Assembly: GCA_905479915.1 (NCBI GenBank)
Contig: CAJQOH010000024.1
Coordinates: forward strand, 20,717 to 84,716
Source: an uncultured Flavobacteriales bacterium
GTDB taxonomy: Bacteria; Bacteroidota; Bacteroidia; Flavobacteriales_E; Vicingaceae
Length of the DNA stretch: 64,000 bases
Direction: 5' to 3'
A model generated the notes under the pieces. The model saw only the letters and a list, made by a program, of their open reading frames with translations, did not search any database and was not told where the DNA came from. Shown here piece by piece: positions 36,268 to 44,966 of this stretch. Within the stretch, counting starts at the first letter, position 1; each line of letters opens with the position of its first letter. The translations under genes were made by a program, and so were the position numbers.

Positions 36268-36275
36268 CAAAGATA
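36268..36275 (-). promoter_or_regulatory. -7 promoter box for the minus-strand block starting at 36,248
   Basis: On the minus strand it reads TATCTTTG, a perfect TAnnTTTG, 19 nt before the ATG at 36248. It could drive the closely spaced genes downstream through at least 29,866. A TTG lies 11 nt upstream, which is short for a -33 element. Confidence 0.5.
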
Positions 36276-36319
36276 AAGTTCTTGTTCAATTTATAAATTA
36301 AAAAATCAATTCATTTTTT

Positions 36320-36327
36320 TACCTTTG
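36320..36327 (+). promoter_or_regulatory. -7 promoter box for the plus-strand methyltransferase
   Basis: TACCTTTG matches TAnnTTTG and is 68 nt before the ATG at 36396. Together with the minus-strand box at 36268 it forms a divergent promoter region. Confidence 0.45.
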
Positions 36328-36395
36328 GTGCTTATAAACTTCTCCACAGAAGTTTTGCTTCTACTCTCTTATTTTAAGAAAAAAGTTAATTATAA

Positions 36396-37253
36396 ATGAT
36401 ACAAGAAAAAAAAATAGAACAAGTTGAAAGTTTCTGGAACGAGAACTTATGTGGAAGTCATTTTATAGACAAAGAAAAATTTTCTGAACAATTTTATACC
36501 GACTATCGGGCCTATCGCTTTAAAAAAGAACATCATATCCCTCCGATTATTGAAGCAATGAATACAGCTAATAAAGATGTTTTAGAAATTGGTTTAGGTG
36601 TTGGTGCAGATGCTACACTTTGGGCTAAAAATTCTAAATCTTTTACGGGGATAGATTTAACAGAAGAAGCAGTTTATGCTACTGGCAGACACCTAGAGTT
36701 ATTAAATTTAAAAGGAAATATTGTAAAAGGTAGTGCTGAAAATTTACCATTCGAAGATAATTCTTTTGATATTGTATCTTCTCATGGAGTTCTTCATCAT
36801 ACACCAAATATTGAGAATACATTCAAAGAGGTGAGCCGAGTCTTAAAACCAGGAGGTTCATTTATCATTATGCTTTATACAAAAGATTCCTTTAATTATT
36901 GGGTGAGAATTCAATTTTACTTCAGATTAAGACTTCTTTTTGAGATGTTTAAACACAAACTAGGCAGTCAACCAAAAGGGTGGTGGAAAGAGCACATTGA
37001 TAATATCAAGAAAACAGGTTGGAGCTATTTATCGTGGGAAGAATTCCCTCATCATTGTACAGATGGACCTAACTGTGACATAGCCAATATTTATTATAAA
37101 AAAGAGATCATTGATTTATTACAGAAATATGGATTAAAAGTGACCAATACAAAAAAGTATCATTTTCCAGTATTAAAGCGATTTCCAAAATTAGAATTAA
37201 TTCTAGCAAATTATTTTGGATTCTTTCGATTTTATTGGGGAGTAAAAGAATAA
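36396..37253 (+). CDS. Class I SAM-dependent methyltransferase
   Basis: The 285-residue product has the SAM-binding motif VLEIGLGVGADATLWAKN, TGIDLTEEAVYAT, and GSAENLPFEDNSFDIVSSHGVLHHTPNIENTFKEVSRVLKPGGSFIIMLY, a classical Methyltransf_11 layout. The C-terminal third contains a Cys/His-containing segment (EFPHHCTDGPNCDIANIYY). It stands alone on the plus strand between two minus-strand blocks of the locus and has its own promoter box. A sugar or lipid O-methyltransferase is possible; the substrate is unknown. Confidence 0.82.
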   Translation: MIQEKKIEQVESFWNENLCGSHFIDKEKFSEQFYTDYRAYRFKKEHHIPPIIEAMNTANKDVLEIGLGVGADATLWAKNSKSFTGIDLTEEAVYATGRHLELLNLKGNIVKGSAENLPFEDNSFDIVSSHGVLHHTPNIENTFKEVSRVLKPGGSFIIMLYTKDSFNYWVRIQFYFRLRLLFEMFKHKLGSQPKGWWKEHIDNIKKTGWSYLSWEEFPHHCTDGPNCDIANIYYKKEIIDLLQKYGLKVTNTKKYHFPVLKRFPKLELILANYFGFFRFYWGVKE

Positions 37254-37260
37254 ACAACTA

Positions 37261-38109
37261 TTAACTCCATTTTTTCACCAACCTCTTTTCATTCCACTTT
37301 TTCAAACCTAGTATCTGTATAAAAAGTATACTTATTTTTTGAATACTCCTTTTGAGTTTACACTTGGTTATTAATTTTTTCATTCGATCCGTATAAGGAG
37401 AATCATATGATTTCAGAATTAAATATCCTTCTTTGTAAGAAGTACAATTTGCACTTGTTACCCCTCCAAGTCTAAAAATTGCTAGAGGTTTATCTAATAA
37501 CTCAAAAGTAAAACCAGCCCTATAAATTTTGTAAATCAAATCATAATCTGCTGACACCCTATATTTTTCATTAAACTTTCCTACCTGATCATAAACCTGT
37601 TTTTTGATAAAAGTGGCTGGATGAAAAATAGGCATTGTTTCTTCAATTAAATCAAGATTTGGTTGTACCTCTTTAAAGTATTCTTGATTATTTATTTCTT
37701 TTAATTTAACGATGCTTCCATAAACAATTTCAGCTTTTGATTGATTAAATTGATTAACCACCAGCTCTATGGTTTCAGGATAATAATAATCATCCGCATT
37801 TAAAATTGCTATTATTTCTCCTTTAGCTAGAGCTAAACCTTTATTCATCGCATTGTAGATTCCTGTATCTTTTTCTGAAACAATTTGCGAAATACTGCTT
37901 TTATATTTTTGAATAATCGCCAACGTTCCGTCTGTAGATGCTCCATCAATAATAATGTATTCTATATTGGTGTATGTTTGTGATAAAACACTTTGTATGG
38001 TTTGTTCAATATGCTTTTTACCATTATATACTACCGTAATTATGGAAACTAAGGGAGAATCAGAAGTTGAGAGTTGAGGAGTGTGAAGCTGGAAGTTGGA
38101 AGTTTTCAA
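37261..38109 (-). CDS. Family 2 glycosyltransferase
   Basis: A GT-A enzyme of about 282 residues. The domain starts at PLVSIITVVYNGKKHIEQTI and shows IIIDGASTDGT and the metal-binding region ILNADDYYYPE, then FHPATFIKKQVYDQVGKFNEKYRVSADYDL. The open frame has no ATG before this domain; the only start is the TTG at 38109, and the first ~20 residues are encoded by a GAAGTTGGA-like repeat. Either this repeat-derived leader is translated or translation starts at a non-standard codon closer to PLVSII. It is convergent with the methyltransferase gene. Confidence 0.82.
   Translation of the reverse strand: MKTSNFQLHTPQLSTSDSPLVSIITVVYNGKKHIEQTIQSVLSQTYTNIEYIIIDGASTDGTLAIIQKYKSSISQIVSEKDTGIYNAMNKGLALAKGEIIAILNADDYYYPETIELVVNQFNQSKAEIVYGSIVKLKEINNQEYFKEVQPNLDLIEETMPIFHPATFIKKQVYDQVGKFNEKYRVSADYDLIYKIYRAGFTFELLDKPLAIFRLGGVTSANCTSYKEGYLILKSYDSPYTDRMKKLITKCKLKRSIQKISILFIQILGLKKWNEKRLVKKWS
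38061..38104. repeat. Degenerate GAAGTTGGA-type short tandem repeat
   Basis: The plus strand reads as repeated GAAGTTGAG/GAGTTGAGG/GAAGCTGG/AAGTTGGAAG units. Such purine-rich repeats are common between genes in Bacteroidota, but here the repeat supplies the apparent N-terminal codons of the family 2 glycosyltransferase. No second copy was noticed in the window. Confidence 0.6.
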
Positions 38110-38147
38110 TTTTAATAGTTCTCTTTTTAGTTTACTGGATCAGTTAC

Positions 38148-38738
38148 TTAATTCCTAGTCTTAATTAATTTCAATGGATTACCCCCATAAATACCATAAG
38201 GAATTAGTTCGGTATTTTTTACAACTGTTGAGTTTGACCCAATAAATGCACCCTTAGGTACAATTACGCCCATTAAAACTACACAACCAGCACCAATACC
38301 TGTATCTTCACCTAAATGGATAGATTGAGACACATTCCCTTGTAATCGGTAAGGCTGATCTTTTAACATTTTATGAAAACTACCCCTGACACTTACATTT
38401 TCTGCTATGGCTGCCCAATCTCCAATCTTAATTTCTGAGATGGTACTTAATAAGATATTATCAGCTAACAATACATTATCCCCTATTTGTAGTTGTCCTT
38501 TCTCACCTATCTCAAATACAACATTCCTACCTAGCGTAACATAATTACCAATTGTAATGTTTCTGTTTGGAACTGCTCGTAATTTTGGAAACCCCATACA
38601 TTTCAAACCTTTCCCAACTTTACAACCATGCATCAATAAATAAAATTTAAAGCAACGCCCTTTGCATCTAAACTTTAAATTTCTAAATGCTTGTTCTAGG
38701 TATATTAAAACGTTAATCATCTTTTTACAATATTTCAT
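38148..38738 (-). CDS. Hexapeptide-repeat acyltransferase
   Basis: A 196-residue left-handed beta-helix protein with repeats ITIGNYVTLGRN, LQIGDNVLLADN, IKIGDWAAIAEN, TGIGAGCVVLMG and a C-terminal IPYGIYGGNPLKLIK, like maltose- or serine-type O-acetyltransferases. The N-terminal ~45 residues are basic and helical and may contact the membrane. The ATG at 38738 overlaps the upstream transferase gene by 14 bp; an ATG at 38720 is an alternative. It probably acetylates a sugar of the polysaccharide. Confidence 0.8.
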   Translation of the reverse strand: MKYCKKMINVLIYLEQAFRNLKFRCKGRCFKFYLLMHGCKVGKGLKCMGFPKLRAVPNRNITIGNYVTLGRNVVFEIGEKGQLQIGDNVLLADNILLSTISEIKIGDWAAIAENVSVRGSFHKMLKDQPYRLQGNVSQSIHLGEDTGIGAGCVVLMGVIVPKGAFIGSNSTVVKNTELIPYGIYGGNPLKLIKTRN

Positions 38739-39579
38739 GATAAAAATTAGGCGTTTCCATACCTTTTAACTGTTTTGCATATCCTTTAATAATTCGGACA
38801 TAAACAAAGCCTAATTGTTCCTTTTCTGAAAATTCCCATTTACTAAAATAATGTTTTTCGTTTGGTCCTGAATACTTTGTTAAAATAACCTCATGTTTTT
38901 CTCCATAAGACCAGTCTTTAGGTACTACACGTTCATTCTTTATTCCCCTAATTTTAAAATGTTCAACTTGTTTTTTTGCCAGTACAATTCTTATTTCATA
39001 ATCGTGGTCTTCGTATCCGATCCCTGGAAATCGTTCATCAAACCAGCCTACTTTTTTTACAATGGATTTATTCAACATAAAGTGGCTATAACTACCATTA
39101 ATCAACCCAAACTCAGTATTTAAAATATTACTTCTTAATAAATCGTCACGAAAAGAGGTTGATAGATTAATATCTTCATTGAATAAAAACACCTTATCAG
39201 TTACTGAATTAACAACCAACTGATTCCATAATTTACAGAGCCCTTGAGGTGCTTTATAAGTAATTAAACTCACATTTTGATAAGGCTCAACCCAATCTGA
39301 AATTTCTTGAAGATATTCCTCTTGCTCTGCTTGATTGTGATAACCATTCACAGCAATTATAATTGGTGTATCAGGAAAAAGGTAAACCAATTTTTTAACC
39401 AAAGGTTTTAGGTAAGATTCGTAACGTTCTTTGTATGTTGTAATACCCAACGTAAAAGTAGAAGATGAAGTATTAGAGTTACTACTTTTAGGCAACTTGA
39501 TAAACAACCATCTTAACCTAATCAATAACCATATTAATTCTTTCCAAAATTGTTTTACTATTCTTAGTCCTTTACTCAT
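38725..39579 (-). CDS. GT-A type glycosyltransferase
   Basis: A 284-residue protein. After a hydrophobic amphipathic segment (about 10-30) comes FTLGITTYKERYESYLKPL, then a nucleotide-sugar site with the acidic motif LFNEDINLS and a C-terminal acceptor region GWFDERFPGIGYEDHDYEIRI, features of family 2-like enzymes. It is coupled by overlap to the acyltransferase gene. Donor and linkage unknown. Confidence 0.75.
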   Translation of the reverse strand: MSKGLRIVKQFWKELIWLLIRLRWLFIKLPKSSNSNTSSSTFTLGITTYKERYESYLKPLVKKLVYLFPDTPIIIAVNGYHNQAEQEEYLQEISDWVEPYQNVSLITYKAPQGLCKLWNQLVVNSVTDKVFLFNEDINLSTSFRDDLLRSNILNTEFGLINGSYSHFMLNKSIVKKVGWFDERFPGIGYEDHDYEIRIVLAKKQVEHFKIRGIKNERVVPKDWSYGEKHEVILTKYSGPNEKHYFSKWEFSEKEQLGFVYVRIIKGYAKQLKGMETPNFYHEIL

Positions 39580-39615
39580 AATCTATCACAACGGCAACAT
39601 TATTATGCTCTCACT

Positions 39616-40764
39616 TTAATCTGTTATTTTTTTTAATGCTTGAATATTTTTTGACCAATAAAAATGTTCAGCGACATGTTTATTTGCCTTTATTCCAGCA
39701 CCACTTATATCTTTCTCACCTTGAATAATATCATTTAAACAGGTAGCCAATTCCTCTCTATTATTAACTCTTACCTTATGTCCAAAACTTTGATTACCTG
39801 ATATATAATCAAAAGAGCTCATCCCATCCGTACCAATTACATAATTCCCAAAATAGAGTGCTTCAATATAAGCTACACCAAAGGATTCTAGTACAGATGT
39901 TAAACAAAAAACTTTCGATCGATTATAATGTTCATACAACTCTAATCGATCATCAATATTACCTGTTAATTCTATTTTCTCGCTTAAATGTGGGTGTTCA
40001 AAAATTAATTGTTCTACCTTCTTATCAAAATCATTATGTATTTTTCCTACAAAGACAACCTTCCAATCTTCTAGGTTTAATAAAGGTATAGTTTCTAACA
40101 ACATTTCATAGTTCTTATCGAATGCTCCAATTCTACCTGTAGTTAAGATAATATTCTCTTTCTCTTCAAAGCTTCTTTTATTTGGAAAACTTTCATCTAA
40201 AAACTTGTCATTTAAATTATGGCTTAATAACACCAATTTATTTTCTGTACCTTCATATTCTTCCGCAAAAGCATCTATCAAATCAGTAGAATCTGCTGCT
40301 ATCAGATCTGTTTTACGAAGCATTTTTTTTTCATAAAATTTATGAATTGAATTGAACATCTTTTTTTTAGAATAAAACATTCTTTTTTTTAGATCTGGAA
40401 TATGCATATCTAATTTCAAAAGAAGTTTTCCTTTTGGATTAATTAGCTTATAAAATAGCGCATAGTAAATATTCGCTTTATTTAATTGTTGGATGTGCAA
40501 AAAATCTATTTTTTTTGCTTCCTTCATGAAATATTGTAAAATTCCTATCTCGAAAAACAAAACCCTTCCTTTATTCTCAACAACGTGTATTGACTGATTT
40601 TTAGCTTCTGTTTTTAAACTTGGAAAAGAGTTATCATTGCAACAAACCAATACTGGTTTTACATCACTATCCAGCTCAGCAAAAAAATTCCCAATCTGAC
40701 CAATATCCTTAGAAAGATGCGAATTATCTAGCGTAATAAAAACGCAAGCTATTTTTTTAATCAT
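39616..40764 (-). CDS. Family 4 glycosyltransferase
   Basis: A 382-residue GT-B enzyme: the acceptor domain includes FLHIQQLNKANIYYALFYKLINPKGKLLLKLD, and the donor domain has ILTTGRIGAFDKNYEMLLETIPLL and VFCLTSVLESFGVAYIEALYFGNYVIGTDG with the E-x7-E pair. A -7 box lies only 4 nt before the ATG, suggesting a leaderless transcript starting here and continuing through the 38.1-kb genes. Confidence 0.84.
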   Translation of the reverse strand: MIKKIACVFITLDNSHLSKDIGQIGNFFAELDSDVKPVLVCCNDNSFPSLKTEAKNQSIHVVENKGRVLFFEIGILQYFMKEAKKIDFLHIQQLNKANIYYALFYKLINPKGKLLLKLDMHIPDLKKRMFYSKKKMFNSIHKFYEKKMLRKTDLIAADSTDLIDAFAEEYEGTENKLVLLSHNLNDKFLDESFPNKRSFEEKENIILTTGRIGAFDKNYEMLLETIPLLNLEDWKVVFVGKIHNDFDKKVEQLIFEHPHLSEKIELTGNIDDRLELYEHYNRSKVFCLTSVLESFGVAYIEALYFGNYVIGTDGMSSFDYISGNQSFGHKVRVNNREELATCLNDIIQGEKDISGAGIKANKHVAEHFYWSKNIQALKKITD

Positions 40765-40768
40765 ACAC

Positions 40769-40776
40769 CAAATATA
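40769..40776 (-). promoter_or_regulatory. -7 promoter box 4 nt before a glycosyltransferase gene
   Basis: On the minus strand it reads TATATTTG (TAnnTTTG); the ATG at 40764 follows after four bases. It is the probable promoter of the 40,764-37,261 block. Confidence 0.5.
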
Positions 40777-40841
40777 ATTTTTTATATAAATAATTCAGTT
40801 ATCTTTATCGCAATATATTTAAATTCTTTTCTCCTCCAAGA

Positions 40842-41501
40842 ATGCAGTATTTCGGACAGTATAAACAGGATAAATACCTCAATAAAATATTTAAAAACAA
40901 ATCCAATGGAGTTTTTGTTGATATTGGAGCTCATGACGGCATAACTTTTAGTAATAGCTATTTTTTTGAAAAAGAAAAAAACTGGAAAGGGATTTGTGTT
41001 GAGCCAATTCCTGAGATATTCGACAAATTAAATAAACACCGTAATTGCATCAAAATAAATGGATGCATCTCTAATAAAGTGGGCAGTGAAAAATTTTTAC
41101 GGGTAAGGGGTAAATTTGTTGATACGGAAATGTTAAGTGGGTTGGTCGAAGATTATGACAACAGACATCTTGAACGTATTGATCGAGAGATAAAAGAGTA
41201 TGGTGGTAGTAAGGAAGAAATTGAAGTAACTTGTTATGATATTAATAACATATTAAAGAAAAATGAGCTTAATCAAGTGGATTTTTTCACCATTGATACT
41301 GAAGGAAATGAATTAAAGATTCTAAAAACCATCGATTTTGATCAATTCGACTTTGATGTTTTCATTGTCGAAAATAATTATAGGACTAATGAAATGAATA
41401 ATTTCATGACCGAAAAAGGATATAAAAGGATTAAAAAAATAGGACATGATGAAGTTTATAGAAACAAAAATAAACTTACAATAATGCAACGTTTAATCTG
41501 A
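40842..41501 (+). CDS. FkbM family methyltransferase
   Basis: The 219-residue protein begins YFGQYKQDKYLNKIF and has the SAM motif VFVDIGAHDGITFSNSYFFEKEKNWKGICVEPIPEIF with a VDFFTIDTEGNELKILKTIDF segment, typical of FkbM-type O-methyltransferases. It is on the plus strand between two minus-strand genes. In polysaccharide loci FkbM enzymes often methylate a sugar hydroxyl; that role is inferred here. Confidence 0.85.
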   Translation: MQYFGQYKQDKYLNKIFKNKSNGVFVDIGAHDGITFSNSYFFEKEKNWKGICVEPIPEIFDKLNKHRNCIKINGCISNKVGSEKFLRVRGKFVDTEMLSGLVEDYDNRHLERIDREIKEYGGSKEEIEVTCYDINNILKKNELNQVDFFTIDTEGNELKILKTIDFDQFDFDVFIVENNYRTNEMNNFMTEKGYKRIKKIGHDEVYRNKNKLTIMQRLI

Positions 41502-41506
41502 TCAAC

Positions 41507-42340
41507 TTACTTTTTCATTGATCGAACAGCTTTCCATATAATTGGAGGCACACAATCTTTCAGTAATTGTTTAGTTTTAAATCGATCATTTTCCGCAAAA
41601 GCTACTTTGTCTGCTTGACTCGTTTTTCTAGCTTGAAACAAGGTGTCATGAGATTTTGGACTAATTTCTTCAGCTGGACGTCCATTTGAGTAATAGTAAA
41701 GCGCCAATGATTTTCTACTCATCCCTTCTGGACATTTTAACGGGTCGGGATGCCCGTGATAAGAAAAATCAGTAGTTGAAAATATAGCCATTGTATTGTA
41801 AGTTGGTAATATTTTTTTCTTACACGCTGTCATTTCAGTATCCCAAAGTTCAAAATGCCCCCCATATTCTTCTTTCCAAGACTTATTTAGATAAATTAAC
41901 ACATTTATTCTACGATCCAGTTTTGTTGAAGGATGCTTATTAAAATCGGCATGTATTTTTAAAAAACCATCTCTTTTAATTTCATGTTGTCCTCCTCCTG
42001 AAAAATAAGGATCACTTAACAAAGGTTCTTTAATTCCAGTTAAAATTTGAAGAAACCCCAAAAAGGCCTCAGAATTCAAAAAATGCATAAATTTTTTAGT
42101 TGCTTCCCCAAAAAATGCTTCACCTTTACCCGCTAACTTCTTTTCTACAGGAGAATTATGCAAAATTGCATCTTTCTTAGACATATCAGGAAATTCAGCA
42201 ATTACTTTGTCTAAAATTTCAGGATTAAAAAAATTATCTAGTGATATATTTGGAAAAGGATTACCTTGTTGATAGTCCTTTGCGTATTTAATAGCTATTT
42301 CATTTAAGTCAGTATTGTCTTGATTTAAATAGCTATGCAT
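41507..42340 (-). CDS. 2-oxoglutarate/Fe(II)-dependent oxygenase
   Basis: A 277-residue double-stranded beta-helix protein. The iron ligands fit His130-x-Asp132 (KIHADFNKH) and His195 (SYHGHPDP); the 2-oxoglutarate salt-bridge Arg is probably Arg209 (MSRKSLALYYY). The sequence between contains INVLIYLNKSWKEEYGGHFELWD, the prolyl-4-hydroxylase-like core. It is convergent with the FkbM gene and lies within the locus, so hydroxylation of a sugar, lipid or protein substituent is possible; related proteins are found in glycan loci with methyltransferases. Confidence 0.82.
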   Translation of the reverse strand: MHSYLNQDNTDLNEIAIKYAKDYQQGNPFPNISLDNFFNPEILDKVIAEFPDMSKKDAILHNSPVEKKLAGKGEAFFGEATKKFMHFLNSEAFLGFLQILTGIKEPLLSDPYFSGGGQHEIKRDGFLKIHADFNKHPSTKLDRRINVLIYLNKSWKEEYGGHFELWDTEMTACKKKILPTYNTMAIFSTTDFSYHGHPDPLKCPEGMSRKSLALYYYSNGRPAEEISPKSHDTLFQARKTSQADKVAFAENDRFKTKQLLKDCVPPIIWKAVRSMKK

Positions 42341-42409
42341 AATTAAATATTATTTTCCATTAAATTCCCTGTGTCTATCGATACCTTTTTCACAAAACAT
42401 ATCTATTGT

Positions 42410-42417
42410 CAAAGATA
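42410..42417 (-). promoter_or_regulatory. -33/-7 promoter for the 2-oxoglutarate oxygenase gene
   Basis: The minus strand reads TATCTTTG (TAnnTTTG). A TTG lies 22 nt upstream of it, within the 17-23 nt spacing expected for a Bacteroidota -33 element. The predicted leader is about 60-70 nt. Confidence 0.55.
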
Positions 42418-42509
42418 AATTTTATTTTCAAGTACCTATCAAATAATTATAAACAATATCTCTTCACCATTAATTTCTGAGCTAATAACAGTTCCTAAAA
42501 TAAAAATAT

Positions 42510-42517
42510 TAAATTTG
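42510..42517 (+). promoter_or_regulatory. -7 promoter box for the MBOAT/SGNH pair
   Basis: TAAATTTG matches TAnnTTTG, 70 nt before the MBOAT ATG at 42588. A small imperfect hairpin (CTCCCATT with AATGGAG) follows immediately in the predicted leader. Confidence 0.4.
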
Positions 42518-42587
42518 AAACGCTCCCATTTTAATGGAGTAAAACATACCATTTCAACTATGATCTTGAACATCGAAAAATAAAAAA

Positions 42588-44024
42588 ATGCTTTTTAACT
42601 CCATTGAATTTGCTTTTTTTTTACCGATTGTTTTTATATTGTATTGGTTCATCACAAAGAAAAGTTTACAACTTCAAAACTTACTCTTATTAAGTGCTTC
42701 TTATTTCTTCTACGGCTGGTGGGATTGGCGTTTTCTTTCATTAATTATAGTCAGTTCTTTTATAGATTACACTATAGGTCTAAGTCTTTCTAAAACTAAA
42801 AAAACAATAAATAGAAAAATTCTATTGTGGTCAAGTATTCTTACTAATCTAGGTTTTTTAGGTTTCTTTAAATATTTTAACTTTTTTGCAGACAGTTTCG
42901 AATCAGCTTTCACGTTATTAGGAAGCCCTATTTCTACTGACCGCCTTTCTATATTACTGCCTGTAGGAATCAGTTTTTACACCTTTCAAACATTGAGTTA
43001 TTCAATAGATGTTTATAAAAGAAAATTAACCCCAACAAAAGACTTACTTTCTTTTTTTGCGTTTGTTAGTTTCTTTCCTCAACTTGTTGCTGGACCTATC
43101 GAAAGAGCCCAAAATTTATTGCCTCAATTTACTTCAAGAAGAGTTTTTAATCAAAAAAAAGCTATCGATGGAATGCGTCAAATTCTCTGGGGACTATTTA
43201 AAAAAGTAGTTATTGCAGATAATTGTGCAGAATCTGTTGATCTCATATTTAATAATACGGGAGATTATTCGGGAAGCACTCTAGCTGTTGGAATTGTACT
43301 ATTTACTTTTCAAATTTATTGCGATTTTTCAGGATATTCTGACATTGCTATTGGAACAGCTCGCTTATTTGGTTTTAATTTGATGAAAAACTTTGCTTTT
43401 CCATATTTTTCTAGAGATGTTGCTGAATTTTGGAGACGTTGGCACATTTCTTTGTCCACATGGTTTCGTGACTATTTATACATCCCATTAGGAGGAAGCA
43501 CAGGAAGTAATCAAAAGAAAATTAGGAATATTTTTATCATTTTTATTGTTAGTGGCTTTTGGCATGGAGCCAATTGGACGTTTATTGCATGGGGAGCACT
43601 CAATGCTCTTTACTTTTTACCACTCCTCCTACTTAAAAGAAATAGGAAAAATATCAAAATTGTTGCTCAAGGAAAGTTTTTTCCTTCAATAAGAGAGCTT
43701 ATTAATATACTCCTTACATTTTCTTTGATTACGATAGCTTGGGTATTTTTTAGGGCCAATAATATTCAACATGCTTTTGATTATTTGTCTCAACTATTTT
43801 CTTTATCGTTATTTAGCATTCCTTCTGTAAGACCAACGGCACTAACAATATTAATTATCATTTTTATATTTGTAGAATGGTTAGGTAGAGAAAGTGAGTT
43901 TGCCATTGAAAAGATAAACCTTAAGTTCAATCGACTTTTTCGATGGACATTCTACCATTGCATCATTATCTGTATTATTTTGTATGCTGTAAAACAACAG
44001 CAATTTATTTATTTTCAATTTTAA
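42588..44024 (+). CDS. MBOAT family membrane O-acyltransferase (AlgI/DltB-like)
   Basis: The 478-residue multi-helix protein shows the AlgI-type N-terminus (LFNSIEFAFFLPIVFILYWFI), the re-entrant segment PVGISFYTFQTLSYSIDVYKR, the FPQLVAGPIERA motif, and EFWRRWHISLSTWFRDYLYIPLGG followed by the catalytic His in SGFWHGANWTF (about residue 326). It moves an acetyl group across the inner membrane for transfer to a polysaccharide. The next gene encodes a matching periplasmic SGNH-like protein, so the pair is a complete O-acetylation unit. Confidence 0.92.
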   Translation: MLFNSIEFAFFLPIVFILYWFITKKSLQLQNLLLLSASYFFYGWWDWRFLSLIIVSSFIDYTIGLSLSKTKKTINRKILLWSSILTNLGFLGFFKYFNFFADSFESAFTLLGSPISTDRLSILLPVGISFYTFQTLSYSIDVYKRKLTPTKDLLSFFAFVSFFPQLVAGPIERAQNLLPQFTSRRVFNQKKAIDGMRQILWGLFKKVVIADNCAESVDLIFNNTGDYSGSTLAVGIVLFTFQIYCDFSGYSDIAIGTARLFGFNLMKNFAFPYFSRDVAEFWRRWHISLSTWFRDYLYIPLGGSTGSNQKKIRNIFIIFIVSGFWHGANWTFIAWGALNALYFLPLLLLKRNRKNIKIVAQGKFFPSIRELINILLTFSLITIAWVFFRANNIQHAFDYLSQLFSLSLFSIPSVRPTALTILIIIFIFVEWLGRESEFAIEKINLKFNRLFRWTFYHCIIICIILYAVKQQQFIYFQF

Positions 44025-44032
44025 AATAATAC

Positions 44033-44962
44033 ATGATTCAATTTCTAAAGAAAATAATCCTATTCTTTTTCATTTTTTGCAGCTTTATTGTTGTTGGATT
44101 TTTATTACCTGATAAATCTGATCCAGAAAACATGCATTATTCTATTTATGACAAACATAAACTATTAGAAAATACAACTACTACTGACAAAAGAATTATA
44201 CTTATTGGAGGATCGAATGTCGGCTTTGGATTCTATAGCCCTTCTATTACTTCTGCTTTTAATACTAAGACTATCAATGCAGGTATACATGGAGGATATG
44301 GTTTAAGTTTTATGCTTGATGATATACTCCCATTTGTTCAAAAAAATGATATTATTATTTTTTCTCCTGAGTATGAACAATTTTTTGGGAATGATTTTTA
44401 TGGTAGTGATGTATTGATTCAATTAGTAGATGCTAAACCATCTGTATGTAAATCCTTATCAATTAAACAATGGTATTTACACTTGCCTAATATCTGTAAA
44501 ATATCTGTTTTAAAATGGAGGTCATTCATTTCACATCCTTTAAAAGAAAAATCTAAAAGTAAATTAACAGCCTATGAACGTAAATCTTATAATGAATTTG
44601 GAGATGCTGTAGCTCACTGGAACTTCCCTAAAGAAACGATTGTTGAAAAAGAAATTATAAGTGAATTTAATCCAGATGCGATGGATTACTTACTAGAAAA
44701 ACAAGAGCTTATTCAACAAAAAGGTGCTCAATTATTTATAGTTTATCCTTCGTTAAATCGCCCATCATTCAATAAAAACAGTAATAAAATAGAAAAAGTA
44801 GTAAAACAATTCATTCAAAAGAAGATGAACTTATTGGGTTCTCCAAAACGCTATAGTTTTCCAGATAGCTTACACTTCGATTCTCCTTACCACCTAACAA
44901 AAGAAGGACAATTATTAAGAACAAAATTGCTTATAGAAGATTTAAAACCTTTATTAAATTAA
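44033..44962 (+). CDS. SGNH-hydrolase-like periplasmic O-acetyltransferase partner of MBOAT
   Basis: The 309-residue protein has an N-terminal membrane anchor (KKIILFFFIFCSFIVVGFLL). The SGNH motifs are visible: Ser61 in ILIGGSNVGFGF, the Gly/Asn region in INAGIHGGYGLS, and a late Asp and His in FDSPYHLTKEGQ. It would accept the acetyl group delivered by the MBOAT protein and place it on the growing glycan, as AlgX/AlgJ- or DltD-like proteins do. It follows the MBOAT gene by 8 bp. Confidence 0.78.
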   Translation: MIQFLKKIILFFFIFCSFIVVGFLLPDKSDPENMHYSIYDKHKLLENTTTTDKRIILIGGSNVGFGFYSPSITSAFNTKTINAGIHGGYGLSFMLDDILPFVQKNDIIIFSPEYEQFFGNDFYGSDVLIQLVDAKPSVCKSLSIKQWYLHLPNICKISVLKWRSFISHPLKEKSKSKLTAYERKSYNEFGDAVAHWNFPKETIVEKEIISEFNPDAMDYLLEKQELIQQKGAQLFIVYPSLNRPSFNKNSNKIEKVVKQFIQKKMNLLGSPKRYSFPDSLHFDSPYHLTKEGQLLRTKLLIEDLKPLLN

Positions 44963-44966
44963 TTGG

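Noticed and set aside
36268..36284. TTG with an 11-nt spacing to -7 boxes seen near 13,944, 36,268 and 42,410
   Set aside because: The spacing is too short for a -33 element and does not occur at the other boxes, so it is probably chance.
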